64,000 nucleotides of DNA from Platerodrilus igneus (GCA_036346225.1 JARFIW010000900.1:434001-498000), one strand, 5' to 3'; shown: positions 22,600 through 35,040, numbered from the stretch's first letter. Made by a program: numbers and translations. The notes: generated by a model not told the origin, from the sequence alone.

Positions 22600-25500
22600 A
22601 ACTGTTCTGAAAACCCTGTTAGCATTCTACTGGCTATCTTATACACAAGAAGAATTTCTCCTAATGTTTATAAAAAAAATCCTAACGGTAATTTACTATT
22701 AACAAAATTTGTCTGTTTCCACAAAAATTTTATTACAGCAACTTAAAATACAGTACTACCTAATTAAAGTACTTTGTTTATAAGCTATTGACCTTTTGTA
22801 CATACTACTCACTTTGTTTAGGAATTTAAAATTTTTTTCGAAATTGAATGAGATAGTGTTCTTTGCTGTAGTGATTTTAGTCAAGGTCAGAATTTTTACT
22901 CGCTATTATAATGGTAAGGCCCAAACAATTGTAGAATTGTTTGCTTACAGCTATATTTATAAAAGAAAAAGTTACTGTTCAAATATTCAAAAGTGGCTAT
23001 AAAGATAAGCACATAATTATAATTGTGGTGAGTCAACAGGAAGAAACCTTTTGTTATCTGACTTTACAAGGCTTGCCTTCGTCAGACACTGTATATTAAT
23101 TAAATACACACTAATGCAACCGGAAGCTATACGTGTATACTTACTTAATACTGCAAAAATTATTTATATTACTACAGAAAACGAATAATGCTAAGTATTA
23201 TGCTATTAAGGGGACTCCAACCTCATAATGATGTCACTAGTCTTATTCTTTGGTAAATACCCATACGTTACAAACTTAGCCTATCTAGGATTCAATGATT
23301 TAATAATTAATATTCCTTCTCAGTGTACATATTAGGGCAAGCATATATATAAAATTTTCTAGCAAGTTATGTGAATAGTGGAGAGGTATGCAACAAATCT
23401 GTGGAACAATACCAATAATTAAAATATATTGTATAAATGAAATGAGATATGAAACCAAAACAATAGGCAACTTGATATACTTAGGTGTACTTTCACTGTA
23501 ATATTTTCAATAGTGACAACAAATTATACTATGAGAGCTATTTCTGCGCACGTCACGTTTAGTAACTTGAGGTAGTCAAATTAAGGTAAAGAAATATAAA
23601 TAGTATAAAGTTAGCAGTTCCGTTCGGTGTAGTTGCGTTTATATTATCGTTTTACAAGAGATGTATAAAGTAGTAGGTGATCTACAAACTCTCAGCCAAT
23701 CAGCGGTCGCGTAGGAATAACGTCACCCGGTCAGCCAATTTAAAATGTTTGTTATAAATTCCATATGAGCAATAATTCTGATTTGATTTAAAACATTAAA
23801 TCGAGAAATTTGTGTTCGTCAATGCGTTACATACAGTTTAGGCCCGCAGAATATTTAGCAGGTAATTCACAGAAGATTCAGAGAAATACTCCGCTAAACA
23901 TTACGTTTGGATAAAAAAAAAAGGAAATTTCGACTGTACTAATAAAAAGTTGGTTGCCGACTAACTCAGTGGGACGGATGGTGTGTTTGAAGAGGGTACG
24001 AGAAAGTTATCGAGTATGAAGTATGGTCTTGATCTGGAAATATCTTGGACGCCACCTAATATCGCTTGCTAGGGAAAAGTCCTAGAGTGAATAACAAGGG
24101 GGTGCCTAAATCGGAGATCAGGAAAGGGATTCTGGCTTAGGAATATATTTAAAATTCCTTAAAACCACGATTATTTTAAATCTAAAATTAACCTAAAAAC
24201 ACGCAGACCTATTTAAGACTGCTACCTGCAAAGAAGTAAATGTTAAATAACCAGAAATACTCAATTGCGCTTTTAGACAATCACAAAGCAATTTATTACA
24301 GCATAACTGTAACTATACCGTTTACTATAATGGGAAAACTAAATAAATTTTCTTTACACAATTTTATATAATATTTCTAAATATATAGCTTACGCGTATT
24401 CATTAGAAACACACAGTACAATCTAAAACAAGTATTAAAAAGCAAATATCGTAAATCTACTAACTAAAAATTTAATCTAAACGCAGACGTAATTGTAGGT
24501 ACGTTCAATCAGTTCATGTATTAAATGATGTATGTATATTTACAAACCTTGACTCCGGTATAGTTTCAGAGGGTTTTTAAGGGGTGATTGTGCCTTTAAA
24601 GGGTGCCCTCTACTTCAAATTGACTCCGTCAACTCCTACATGGTACTTTCAACACAAGTGCCCCTAAAACAAAATTGACCTACTTGGCAGGGAATTATCT
24701 GAAGATACGTAGGCTGCTCGACCTTGTTCGCTAACCTTTAGTCAAGGTAATTGACCTATCAAAGCGGCATTTTGAGAGTATGAATGTTATCAACGAAGTG
24801 TTTTATGAAAATTGAAACTTCCGCTTTCTAAAATCATTCAAGGCATCATCGGTAAACTTCGGACGGATGGATTGTGTATCAAATGAACATACCTTTTGTC
24901 GTCTTTTTCTACCTTACATGTGTCTACATAAATTTACGTATTGTCGACCTAAAATCAGAAGTCGGAATTTTACATTTGAGTCAGCACAAAACTGTATATG
25001 ACCTGTGTTTGTTCTTAGATGATTACATTGTCCGGCGCCACATTATTTATTTATAGACAAAACAAAATCACGGCTATACTAATTACAAGGATGACATCAC
25101 CTCTAACCTTTTAAAGCGAACACGTGAATTTGACAAACCTTAACTATGTATCAAATATTATACAAAATAATTTTTTCTTAGATTAAAATTTATAGAAACT
25201 TAAAACTTATATTTCTTAAAGGGAATAACATAATCCTATTGGTGGACTTTACTAATACAGAAACAATTAAAATGAAATGCGGCCATAATTATTTCTAAGG
25301 AAACGTCACAAAGGATATCAGAATACATGTTTTGTTATATACATTTCAGCTGCTGTTAAAATTTGAAATTAATTTTTGACTAATCTCTATAAAAAATATT
25401 TGTATGCGTAATTTCGATATGATAACCTCATGATAACATAAAATCTATAATTCGTTCCACGACAAAATAAAGTAGAGAGCAGGTCCTACTAAGAGCCATT

Positions 25501-26080
25501 TACGCCACTAGAATATCATGAGAGGGAAATTCAAAATTTTTACTTAACCTTATTTATTTGACATTCAACATAACCAAACAAAAAATAACAATTTATAAAA
25601 ACAACTTTAATAGTAGTTATACATAAAACATTTTTTTAAAAACAATACTTCGTAATTTTCAAGAATTTTGCACTACATGACATGTCTATGTATAAAATCA
25701 TAAAGAATGAGATTAAACGTTATAATAAAATTCAAAAATAGAAGTAGGTATTACTATATAAGTAATTTATAATGGACCCATGTCATTATAACTGGTATCA
25801 CTACCTGTATTCGAATTTACTATCACTATTTCTTCCACCATATCTTCTACAATGCCAAATTTTAAATCGGCGTTTCTTCCTTTCTAAGAATATGATTGAC
25901 ACAACTTTTCTACATAGCAGAAATTACTCTTATAATGCCACTTTGAAACACAGATAGTGAAAGATGTAGGCTGTGGGAATTTCAGACAAATGTGTAGGTT
26001 AGTTTAGCATAGGAAACAATGGAGGTACGTATCCAACCAGTTCTAAGACTGAAAACCTATTAGTGATGATGATGTCATTT
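22600..26080. other. No recognised gene
   Basis: AT-rich DNA without recognisable coding domains. A segment at 23690-23760 carries two CCAAT motifs (AGCCAATCAG, CAGCCAATTT) around AACGTCAC and is promoter-like, but no exon could be attached to it. Confidence 0.4.
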
Positions 26081-26089
26081 TGAAATAGA

Positions 26090-26960
26090 GTTTTTACATC
26101 GTTTAATTTGAATTGCAATGTTATGTGCTGCAGCATAATGTTTTACGTTATCCCATATCAATTCTAATTCTATAGGATTAAAATTACATTGGTAAGGATA
26201 TAATCGCAGCACTATTCGTCCGATATTTTTACCAATACATCAACAACATATGTTATGAAATGCGAAATGCAGTACTACTTAACCAATTACAATAACTGAA
26301 GCTTTAGATAACGATCTTCAATTTTAATTATTTTATTTACAAGCCAATCTATAATATCTGACTTTTTTCAATATAGTGTAGGGATTTTCTGTGGCTTTAC
26401 ACTATGATAAGGTGCATTATCCATTACTATCGAACAATCAATATCTCTAACGACAAAATTTTCTGAAGCCATTGCTTAAAAACTTCACCGTTCCTGTCTT
26501 TATGGTAGTCCCAAAAAATTCATTTAATGTAATCATGAAATGAAACAAATTTAACATCTTCGATTCAAAAAGTAAAAGTCCTTGATCAACAAATCCTTTC
26601 AGTACCAATGTGAGTTACAATTAACCTTTTGTCTTTTTCTAAGGAATCTTTTATGCTCATTTACAAACCTTCAATAGCTGCTTGCTTAGCAAGTTTAACT
26701 GTGGTATCATGCCAAACTTATGCAGTCATCTAAGTTTCGTCCAAATAATGTAAAATAATGTCTTATCCAAAGAAAAATTGCTAGCTATTTAATTAATACG
26801 GATTTTCTTGTACTTGAGTCATACTTAAACCTTACTTGTAAATACTCCCTGTATGTTTGTTGTGGTTTGTTTAGCATTCTTCTTAATCTTCTTTGGGAAT
26901 TAAACCACTCATATTTTTTAAAATGATCTTTATTTACGTTTCAATCCATGACCTAGGATC
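26090..26960 (-). pseudogene. Tc1/mariner-like (DDE_3) transposase fossil
   Basis: Minus-strand blocks in the expected order, spread over frames: YLDET (first Asp region, about 26740), SLEKDKRLIVTHIGTE (26620-26650), DYHKDRNGEVFKQWLQKIL (26470-26520), VMDNAPYHSV (second Asp, about 26410), WLVNKI (26340) and a final block near 26160-26240 with LP..YQCNFNPIELELIWD-like coding (third Asp/Glu region, NPIELE). These match the DDE_3 family signature 'LDETW ... RLIV.HAGS ... MDNAPYHS ... LNPIELIW'. Many stops; inactive. Confidence 0.65.
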
Positions 26961-27065
26961 GTTGTCAAAATAATAAAAACTTCAAGTTTGACGTTTATGA
27001 CATAAATTGAACGTTACTTTGATTTATTGATGTTTGAAATATTTGGTTTGAGTACATTAAGCAAA

Positions 27066-27700
27066 AAATTTTTAGAGTTTAAAAAAATGATTGTCTTCAA
27101 TTTGTGTTGCGACCTGGGATCGACTTTCCTAAGGTAGCCAATACGCTTAACGTGAAATCAGCTAATTAATTTTTATCGGTGAATTTTATATAAATTCAAT
27201 AACTTGGGAATTGGAAAACATTTTTTAACATGTTTCTATTTATACAATTGAGAGATTTCTAATTTGATGTCTTATTTTACCGAGATTCAGTGAAGGGGGT
27301 TATATTATTATATTATATTATATTATTATATTAACATGAAATACAGCCTACATACATGATTTCTATTTATACATGCAATAACTAATTACATAACAATAAG
27401 CATATTAACCATTATTTCGGCAAATTATAAATGTTGGGGGATCTTGGTAGCCACAGGTTGCTTAACCCCCTTCACTGAATCTCGGTAAAATAAGACATAA
27501 AATTAGAAACCTCTCAATTGTATAAATAGAAACATGTTAAAAAATGTTTTCCAATTCCCAAATTATTGAATTTATATAAAATTCACCAATAAAAATTAAT
27601 CAGCTGATTTCACGTTAAGCGTATTGGCTACCTTAAGAAAGTCGATCCCAGGTCGCAACACAAATTGAAGGCAATCATTTTTTTAATCTCTAAAAATTTG
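27066..27700. mobile_element. Foldback element with about 235-bp inverted arms
   Basis: Left arm 27066-27302 and right arm 27463-27700 are inverted copies, for example CCGAGATTCAGTGAAGGGGG against CCCCCTTCACTGAATCTCGG. The loop of about 160 bp starts with an ATATT-type microsatellite (27301-27335). There is no ORF. Each arm contains the block GACTTTC(C/T)TAAGGTAGCCAA. It abuts the satellite array on its right. Confidence 0.9.
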
Positions 27701-30480
27701 CAAATTTGCAAACAGATTTAAAATCCAACCGCCCCTTACAAAGTTACACATATACCCTCTGCGATATAAATCTTTCCCCACATTTCCGCCCACGAGATAA
27801 ATGTACCTTGTTTAGTATCAATTAATATTAGATTTTCTCAGCTACCCGAATCTCTAGGAATTTCTTAGATAGCATCACCCTCCAGAAAGCTACCCCAATT
27901 TTAAGATTTTTTACCGGTAGCGATTTTATGGTCGTCCTTATAAATTTTTTAACCATGTGACACATCAAATTAGTCTAGAATTTTACACAGAATTTGAATC
28001 TGCAAACAGATTTAAAATCGGACCATCCCTTACAAAGTTACACTTTAAAAGTCCTAAATCTCTAAATTTTGTTCTTTGCTCTATAACCTAACAAAAAGTT
28101 TTCTTTGACTAGCCATTGCATCTTTCGACATAAACCTATCTTGTTTGGTATCAATTTAATATTAGATTTTTCTCAGCTACCCGAATCTCTAGAAATTTTT
28201 TAGATAGCATCATCCCCCAGGGAGCTTCCCCAATTTTAAGATTTTTTACCGGTAGCGATTTTATGGTCGTCCTTATAAATTTTTTAATCATGTGACACAT
28301 CAAATTAGTCTAGAATTTTACACAGAATTTGAATCTGCAAACAGATTTAAAATCGGAACATCCCTTACAAAATTACACTTTAAAAGTCCTAAACCTCTAA
28401 ATTTTGCTCTTTGCTCTATAACCTAACAAATAGTTTTCTTCGACTAGCCATTGCATTTTTCGACATAAATCTACCTTGTTTGGTATCAATTAATATTAGA
28501 TTTTTCTCAGCTACCCGAATCTCTAGAAATTTTTTAGATAGCACCATCCCCCAGGGAACTACCCCAATTTTAAGATTTTTTACCGGCAGCGATTTCAGAC
28601 CGTTCTTATATATTTTTTAGAAATACGACACATTAAGTTAGTCTAGAATTTTATGCAGAATTTGAATCTGCAAACAGATTTAAAATACAACCACCCCTTA
28701 CAAAGTTACACATATAACCTCTGCGAGATAAATCTTTCTCCACATTTCCGCCCACGAGATAAATGTACCTTGTTTAGTATCAATTAATATTAGATTTTCC
28801 TCAGCTACCCGAATCTCTAGGAATTTCTTAGATAGCATCACCCCCCCAGAAAGCTACCCCAATTTTAAGATTTTTTAGCGGTAGCGATTTTATGGTCGTC
28901 CTTATAAATTTTTTAATCATGTGACACATCAAATTAGTCTAGAATTTTACACAGAATTTGAATCTGCAAACAGATTTAAAATCGGACCATCCCTTACAAA
29001 GTTACACTTTAAAAGTCCTAAATCTCTAAATTTTGTTCTTTGCTCTATAACCTAACAAAAAGTTTTCTTCGACTAGCCATTGCATCTTTCGACATAAACC
29101 TATCTTGTTTGGTATCAATTTAATATTAGATTTTTCTCAGCTACCCGAATCTCTAGAAATTTTTTAGATAGCATCATCCCCCAGGGAGCTACCCCAATTT
29201 TAAGATTTTTTACCGGTAGCGATTTTATGGTCGTCCTTATAAATTTTTTAATCATGTGACACATCAAATTAGTCTAGAATTTTACGCAGAATTTGAATCT
29301 GCAAACAGATTTAAAATCGGATCATCCCTTACAAAATTACACTTTAAAAGTCCTAAACCTCTAAATTTTGCTCTTTGCTCTATAACCTAACAAATAGTTT
29401 TCTTCGACTAGCCATTGCATTTTTCGACATAAATCTACCTTGTTTGGTATCAATTAATATTAGATTTTTCTCAGCTACCCGAATCTTAGATAGCACCATC
29501 CCCCAGGGAACTACCCCAATTTTAAGATTTTTTACCGGCAGCGATTTCAGACCGTCCTTATATATTTTTTAGAAATACGACACATTAAGTTAGTCTAGAA
29601 TTTTATGCAGAATTTGAATCTGCAAACAGATTTAAAATCTAACCACCCCTTACAAAGTTACACATATACCCTCTGCGAGATAAATCTTTCTCCACATTTC
29701 CGCCCACGAGATAAATGTACCTTGTTTAGTATCAATTAATATTAGATTTTCCTCAGCTACCCGAATCTCTAGGAATTTCTTAAATAGCATCACCCCCCAG
29801 AAAGCTACCCCAATTTAAAGATTTTTTAGCGGTAGCGATTTTATGGTCGTCCTTATAAATTTTTTAATCATGTGACACATCAAATTAGTCTAGAATTTTA
29901 CACAGAATTTGAATCTGCAAACAGATTTAAAATCGGACCATTCCTTACAAAGTTACACTTTAAAAGTCCTAAATCTCTAAATTTTATTCTTTGCTCTATA
30001 ACCTAACAAATAGTTTTCTTGAACTAGCCATTGCATCTTTCGACATAAACCTATCTTGTTTGGTATCAATTAATATTAGATTTTTCTCAGCTACCCGAAT
30101 CTCTAGAAATTTTTTAGATAGCACCATCCCCCAGGGAGCTACCCCAATTTTAAGATTTTTTCCCGGCAGCGATTTCTAGCCGTCCTTATAAATTTTTTAG
30201 ATATACAACACATCAAATTAATCTAGAATTTTATGCAAAATTTGAATCTGCAAACAGATTTAAAATCCAACCACCCCTTACAAAGTTACACATATACCCT
30301 CTACGAGATAAATCTTTCTCCACATTTCCGCCCACGAGATAAATTTACCTTGCTTAGTGTCAATTAATATTAGATTTTTCTCAGCTACTGGAATCTCTAG
30401 GAATTTTTTAGATAGCATCATTCCCCAGGGAACTACCCCAATTTTAAGAATTTTTTATCAATGTCGATTTCTATCATCTA
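27701..30480 (-). repeat. Satellite array with trimeric higher-order repeat
   Basis: Nine monomers share the core TTACAAA(G/A)TTACAC, which starts at 27736, 28030, 28365, 28698, 28994, 29329, 29650, 29945 and 30278. The intervals are 294, 335, 333, 296, 335, 321, 295 and 333 bp. Monomer types alternate A-B-B'-A-B-B'-A-B-A by the sequence after the core (CATATA for A, CTTTAAAAG for B and B'). The unit of three is therefore 962 and then 952 bp. ORFs within (28411, 29375, 29991) are near-identical because of the repeat and are not genes. Confidence 0.93.
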
Positions 30481-30489
30481 TCCTTTTTA

Positions 30490-30975
30490 ATATCTAAAAT
30501 CCTTTTACCAAACACTTAGCGGTATTAACACAAAGAAATTAAGCACGCAAAAGTTTAATAATTTATTTTATCCGATTTACAGTTTAATAAACGAATTGAA
30601 TACAATATTTACAAAGTATAACATTATCCTCTTAGTGTAGCCGAATCCAAGCAGGTTAAAGTAACATGTAACAAAAAAGACATTAATATGTTTAAAAATA
30701 CCTATAACAAAAAGAGATTAATGTGCTGTTTAAAAAAGAGAGGAAACGTGTTTCGGCCAATAAGACATATCGTCGTTAATCTAACAATATGAGAATAATG
30801 TAAAACATTCCAATATAATGTGTTTTTAATATGTAAATGGGGAGGTCGAGTTTAACGTCCTCATAGCCCCGAATTACATGTGAAAGCGGTGTATAATAAT
30901 TTTTACTAATACAGTTTAAATTTTGTAAACCACATTTCTAAATACATATTCACAATTTTTTATTCTTAACCTAGG
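30490..30975. other. No recognised gene
   Basis: AT-rich spacer between the satellite and the next ORF remnants. Confidence 0.4.
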
Positions 30976-30979
30976 CTTA

Positions 30980-32116
30980 CTTCTTCCTCGGTTCGGAACC
31001 TCCATCGTCGACACTGGTGTTCTTTATGCGATAGCTAGCCATACGGTTGTTAAACGCTGTGCTAACCATTTCTACACTATCTTCGCCATCAGCGGTTTTT
31101 CCAGGTATAGGAAGCACCGCAAGAGTTTCATTTAAAAACGTTTGCAGGTACCATTTCAGTACAAAACAAAATCCGCACTATAGGACTTTGGTGAAACTTG
31201 TAAGCGAACTAACTTATAAATTAAAAACTTTACTCTTGCGTAGATGCTTTATGCTCCCTAAAGAATTCAAACCGAAGATTGTCGAAGACACTCGAAGAGT
31301 GCACAAGCGCGATCACTAAACCAATTAGCACTAATACCAAGTATTCCGTACTTTCGTAGGTTACTCATTTCCTAGAACCAAATCTTTCGCATAGCGCTCG
31401 GCGGCACGTAATTATTTCTAGAACCGGTAAGTACTCGATATCGCCCAAATAGAGAATTAGATGTTCGATGTCTGTTAACTTCCGATTCCCTCGTAAAAGG
31501 TAGAAAAAACTCGGTCAATCATCCATCTAACTTATACTTCGACCCGCCCCCGTTCTGATAATTTCCAAACATTTTTCAAACGACAATGGTCTCAGATGTT
31601 TTAAACCTCCGATGGATCTTTAAGTCGTGATCAATTACACATCCGAGCTACTCGTAAACCATTTCCCTAAAAATCTAAAACCGCTGCGTCCCGCCAACAC
31701 CACGTGGAAAAAACACGCATACTCTGTCAACCAGGATAGAAGCAGGAAGGATTTGGAAGGTAGGCGAGGAGCTTAAAAATTATAGAATTTGAAAACTAAT
31801 ATATACAATAGATTTACAAAATCTATACAAATATAAACAACTATCTTAGACCTATATCTTTATGCCCTCCATGCGTAGATTGATATCCGGGGATGACGTT
31901 ACGCTTGTCATCTTCGCTCGATAAACTAATTTTATTAATAAGCTGCGTGTACAAATCGTGTTTTTTACTCCGGATACATACACCGGCAAGTACTCCATAC
32001 CACCCAAAATAAAGAATTATATGCTTGGTGACTGTTAACTTTTGCTTCCCTCGTGTACGCCCAGACACATCCCAGCCCATGCGCACCTCTAAGCGCGCAC
32101 CCCCGCCCATGCACAC
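30980..32116 (-). pseudogene. Unrecognised duplicated ORF remnants
   Basis: Two minus-strand segments, 31416-31494 and 31982-32055, share a diverged block. One reads KLTDIEHLILYLGDIEYLP and the other KLTVTKHIILYFGWYGVLAG. A third open stretch, 30980-31130, ends in ASYRIKNTSVDDGGSEPRKK before a stop. None matches a family I know. A GC-rich 16-bp-type minisatellite (32068-32160) lies directly upstream. These pieces lie downstream of family A copy 2 and might belong to the same element. Confidence 0.35.
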
Positions 32117-32160
32117 CCCTGCCCGTGCGCACCCCTACCCATGCTCGCCCCTACCCATGC
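32068..32160. repeat. GC-rich minisatellite, about 16-bp unit
   Basis: About six imperfect units of the form CCCCTACCCATGCTCG (variants CCCATGCGCACC, CCCGTGCGCACC), in sharp contrast to the AT-rich surroundings. Confidence 0.75.
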
Positions 32161-32222
32161 TATTTCGTAGTGACGCCATAGCCTTTTATAAATATAGAAC
32201 AATGTAATACGATTCTAAAATA

Positions 32223-32228
32223 TTTATT
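32223..32228 (-). promoter_or_regulatory. Poly(A) signal AATAAA for family A copy 2
   Basis: AATAAA on the minus strand, about 80 bp after the last stop codon of the family A reading frame. Confidence 0.45.
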
Positions 32229-32305
32229 CTGTCATTATACATAACAAAATTTAAAAATATTTAATACCAAGCATGGAGTCATTTAAACTTAATTTTAATA
32301 CAAAC

Positions 32306-35040
32306 TTATACACAGAAAACAATCCTTTCTTTGTGTTTGTTTGGAGTGGTTTTAATTTTATCTAATTTTATTTGCAGCTTAAAATTTAAATCAACACCCA
32401 AGTCCTCTATCTCCTTTTCTAGCCAACAGTTTGATACATAGAGACCGTCTAGGTTTTTGAATTGTAAAATGTACCGAAGTTTGCCTCTATATATAAAGTC
32501 TTTGATTCCACCGAGAACCAGATCCATTCCTTCGAGTAATTCTAGCAGCTTGTGACAATCTTTTAATCGCGGCTCTACCACTATATCCTGCATACGTATC
32601 TTGTTAGCTTGATCGACTTCTTCTTGTCGGTATTGTAGGAAATCCTTATTCTCCCACTCACTGTTGCATCGTTGCATGTCCACCACTTTTGGAAATCTAT
32701 GGTTGTTATAGGTTGTAAGACCCTCGGTTTTAAATGACCCGAAAGGTTCTTTACTAGGCAAATATACAATGTTTAACGGAACCCCTTTGCGTGTGGTGTA
32801 CGCAAAGGTTACGAAACCCGTATTCCTTAGGTCGTCTATGTTATCTGCCATTTCGATAAATACGTTTTTAGAATAACCTTTTAAAAAATATACGGATTTA
32901 GTACCATCCCTTTCCGCAAGGACGCCTACATAACTAAAACAGTCTTTTTTACTAACCACAAATGCATACAACTTGTAGAAACCAGATGTATCTAAGTCAG
33001 TCCATCGTCACATAAAATAATCTTTTAATTCTTCCTCATTTTCTGTAATAAGATGTTCTTTGTCTAACACATTTTTGTATTGTCGCAGTGTTTTCCATGT
33101 AGTCCAACTTTCGCTTTTTTGCATCCATTTCCTCTAATTCCAGTTGCCTTTTTCTTCCACTTACAGCGTATGGCGTGCATAATTTCCTTTAGCGTAAACG
33201 GATAGAGTTTACTACCAATATTTACGCGTTGTCGTACAACCTCTGGACGAATGTTAGGTGTATCTATCAACCCCAATTCCGAAATGACTATTTCTTTTGG
33301 AATTGTAAAATATGGTGTTGCAGATTGTGTAAAATATGTACTACCTGCTTTAATGTAGCACTTGGCTAAGATTTTTATTTTATCTTGGCTATCTTCCTCC
33401 TCTACTATCTCCAAATAATTTACAGGTAAATAGTTAAAACTAAAATCCGAAAGCACATACTTTATCAATTTTTTCCTTTCCTCTGGTTTTTCGGACAACT
33501 TAATTTGCAAGCCCGTCAATTTCTTTGTATTGCCATTCCCCCAATACACGTACTGTAGCAGGTTATTATACACTAAACAGCAGCTATTTTGTAGCTTGTC
33601 CGATAGCTTACTCCACATTTTGGCAAGTGGTACCGAGTACATTGACACCTTTAGGAAGTATAACTTACTATCTTCCAATAAGGTTAAACAGTCTTTTAAG
33701 AGATTATACACCTGTTCCACACTGACATAGCTTCTAATTGTACAGTTGTATATTGTCGCCTCCAATCGCGTAATACCATGTTCTTTGGCCAAAGTAGACG
33801 CAAATGTTTCCCTTAAACGTACATCTGGACAACGTAAAAAATCTAGTATATGATTGCCAAGTTGTTTATTAACACCACGACTTGTTATCTGACACACAAA
33901 TTTGTTGCATATTTTGATTATTGCATTGGTTGTTAGTTAATAACACAAGATACTTTCTAGTATGTTCTCGACTATGTACGTACGCCCGCCCGCCTGCCCG
34001 CCCGCCCGCCCACACGCCCGCCCGCCCACCCATCCGCCCGCCCGCCCGCCCGCACGCCCACCCGTCCGCCCGCGACTACCCGCCCGCCCGCCCCCGCACT
34101 CGCCCGCCCGCTCAACCGCTCGCCCGCTCGCCCGCCCGCTCGCCCGCCCGCCCTCCTACACACCCGCCCGCCCACCTACCTGCACACCCACCCACCCGCC
34201 CGCTTACACGCCCGCCCGCCCGCCCGCCCGCCCGCCCGCCCACGGCACGCTTATCTGGCACACGAATTAGTTGTATATCATAATTCTTGCATTGGTTGTT
34301 AGCCATGTTAAATAATCGATTTCCACAGTTTTATCGTTGTCAACTATTATATTGCACTTTTCTTCGTATTCGCCCTTGTAGCAAAAGCTATGGTTTGTAG
34401 TTAAATAATTACACATCTCCATCTTGCTAAATATGCCAGCAAAATCATGGGTTACATCCATGTCAAAAAGATAGAAATAATCTTTTTCGAGTTTGTCTAA
34501 TATATCTGATAGTTCCTTCAATAAAGTTTCCAACTTAATATCTGCTAGTTCCACTTTGTATGGAACACATGTAGGATTTTGGAATTTTTTATTAATGCAT
34601 TCGAGGTCTTCTTTTCCGATAATTTCTTTTACTTTCTGGCCCATCTTGTTAGTGCTTTCCAGAGAAAACGGAAGCTTAGCTTTAACACCATGTCTAGCGG
34701 AAACAAATTGGTTGAACTCTCTTTGTACATAGCTGTTAAATGCACCACAAATTTCTTTTTTTAGGATAAACATCCTTTTGTTTGCAGATGTTTGTTAGGC
34801 GTCAGAAAGCCCGCAAATTTTAACCAACATTATATTGTCACAAAATGGTTCTGCAATTGGTGTGTGTAGTCAGCCAATCAGCATCTGTTCGCCTTCGACA
34901 TAACAAATATTACCAATATCTGTCACCAGATTATTGTTGCGCATATTTTCTGCCAACAGCCATAATCCAAATCGCTCATTTGTTGGTTTCACTTTATTCC
35001 CAAAAAGTTGAGGAACGTTAATCACCTTGGAGACGCTCAT
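32306..35040 (-). pseudogene. Family A gene, copy 2 (unrecognised, about 800 codons, broken)
   Basis: One long minus-strand reading path from ATG 35040 (MSVSKVINVPQLFGNKVKPT) to the stop at 32306. Segments in order: 34774-35040, with two in-frame stops; 34267-34773 (ARHGVKAKLPFSLES; DYFYLFDMDVTHDFAGIF); the GC-rich insert at about 33937-34250; 33064-33897 (GNHILDFLRCPDVRLR; GITRLEATIYN; VPLAKMWSKLSDKLQNSCCL; CYIKAGSTYF); then, after a frameshift and one stop (WTDLDTSGFYK), 32306-32971 (FSYVGVLAERDGTKSVYFLK; FKNLDGLYVSNCWLEKEIED). No family is recognised. The pattern '(A/K)RI.IYNKFVC ... RLEATIYN' loosely recalls replication-initiator proteins of the phage gene II/Rep_trans type; this is only a hypothesis. 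A paralogue lies at 19480-21060. Confidence 0.7.
33937..34250. repeat. CCCG-type GC-rich minisatellite inside family A copy 2
   Basis: The core 33981-34243 is almost only CCCG/CGCC tetramers with occasional A or T. The complementary strand is made of GGGC runs that could form G-quadruplexes. It is flanked by a 52-bp imperfect direct repeat of the family A coding sequence (33885-33936 and 34251-34302; both end TTGCATTGGTTGTTAG). ORFs of Arg/Pro/Ala or Gly/Arg/Ala composition across it are artefacts. Confidence 0.9.

Noticed and set aside
28411..30179. Three near-identical 62-69-codon ORFs starting MLYNLTNSF
   Set aside because: They recur with the satellite period, carry no domain, and differ by the same indels as the satellite monomers.
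27701..30480. CRISPR-like regular repeats
   Set aside because: Units of about 300 bp with no short repeat/unique spacer pattern and no cas genes; this is a eukaryotic satellite.
33921..34306. Overlapping Arg/Pro/Ala- and Gly/Arg/Ala-rich ORFs on both strands
   Set aside because: They are translations of the CCCG minisatellite in every frame; the repeat explains them fully.
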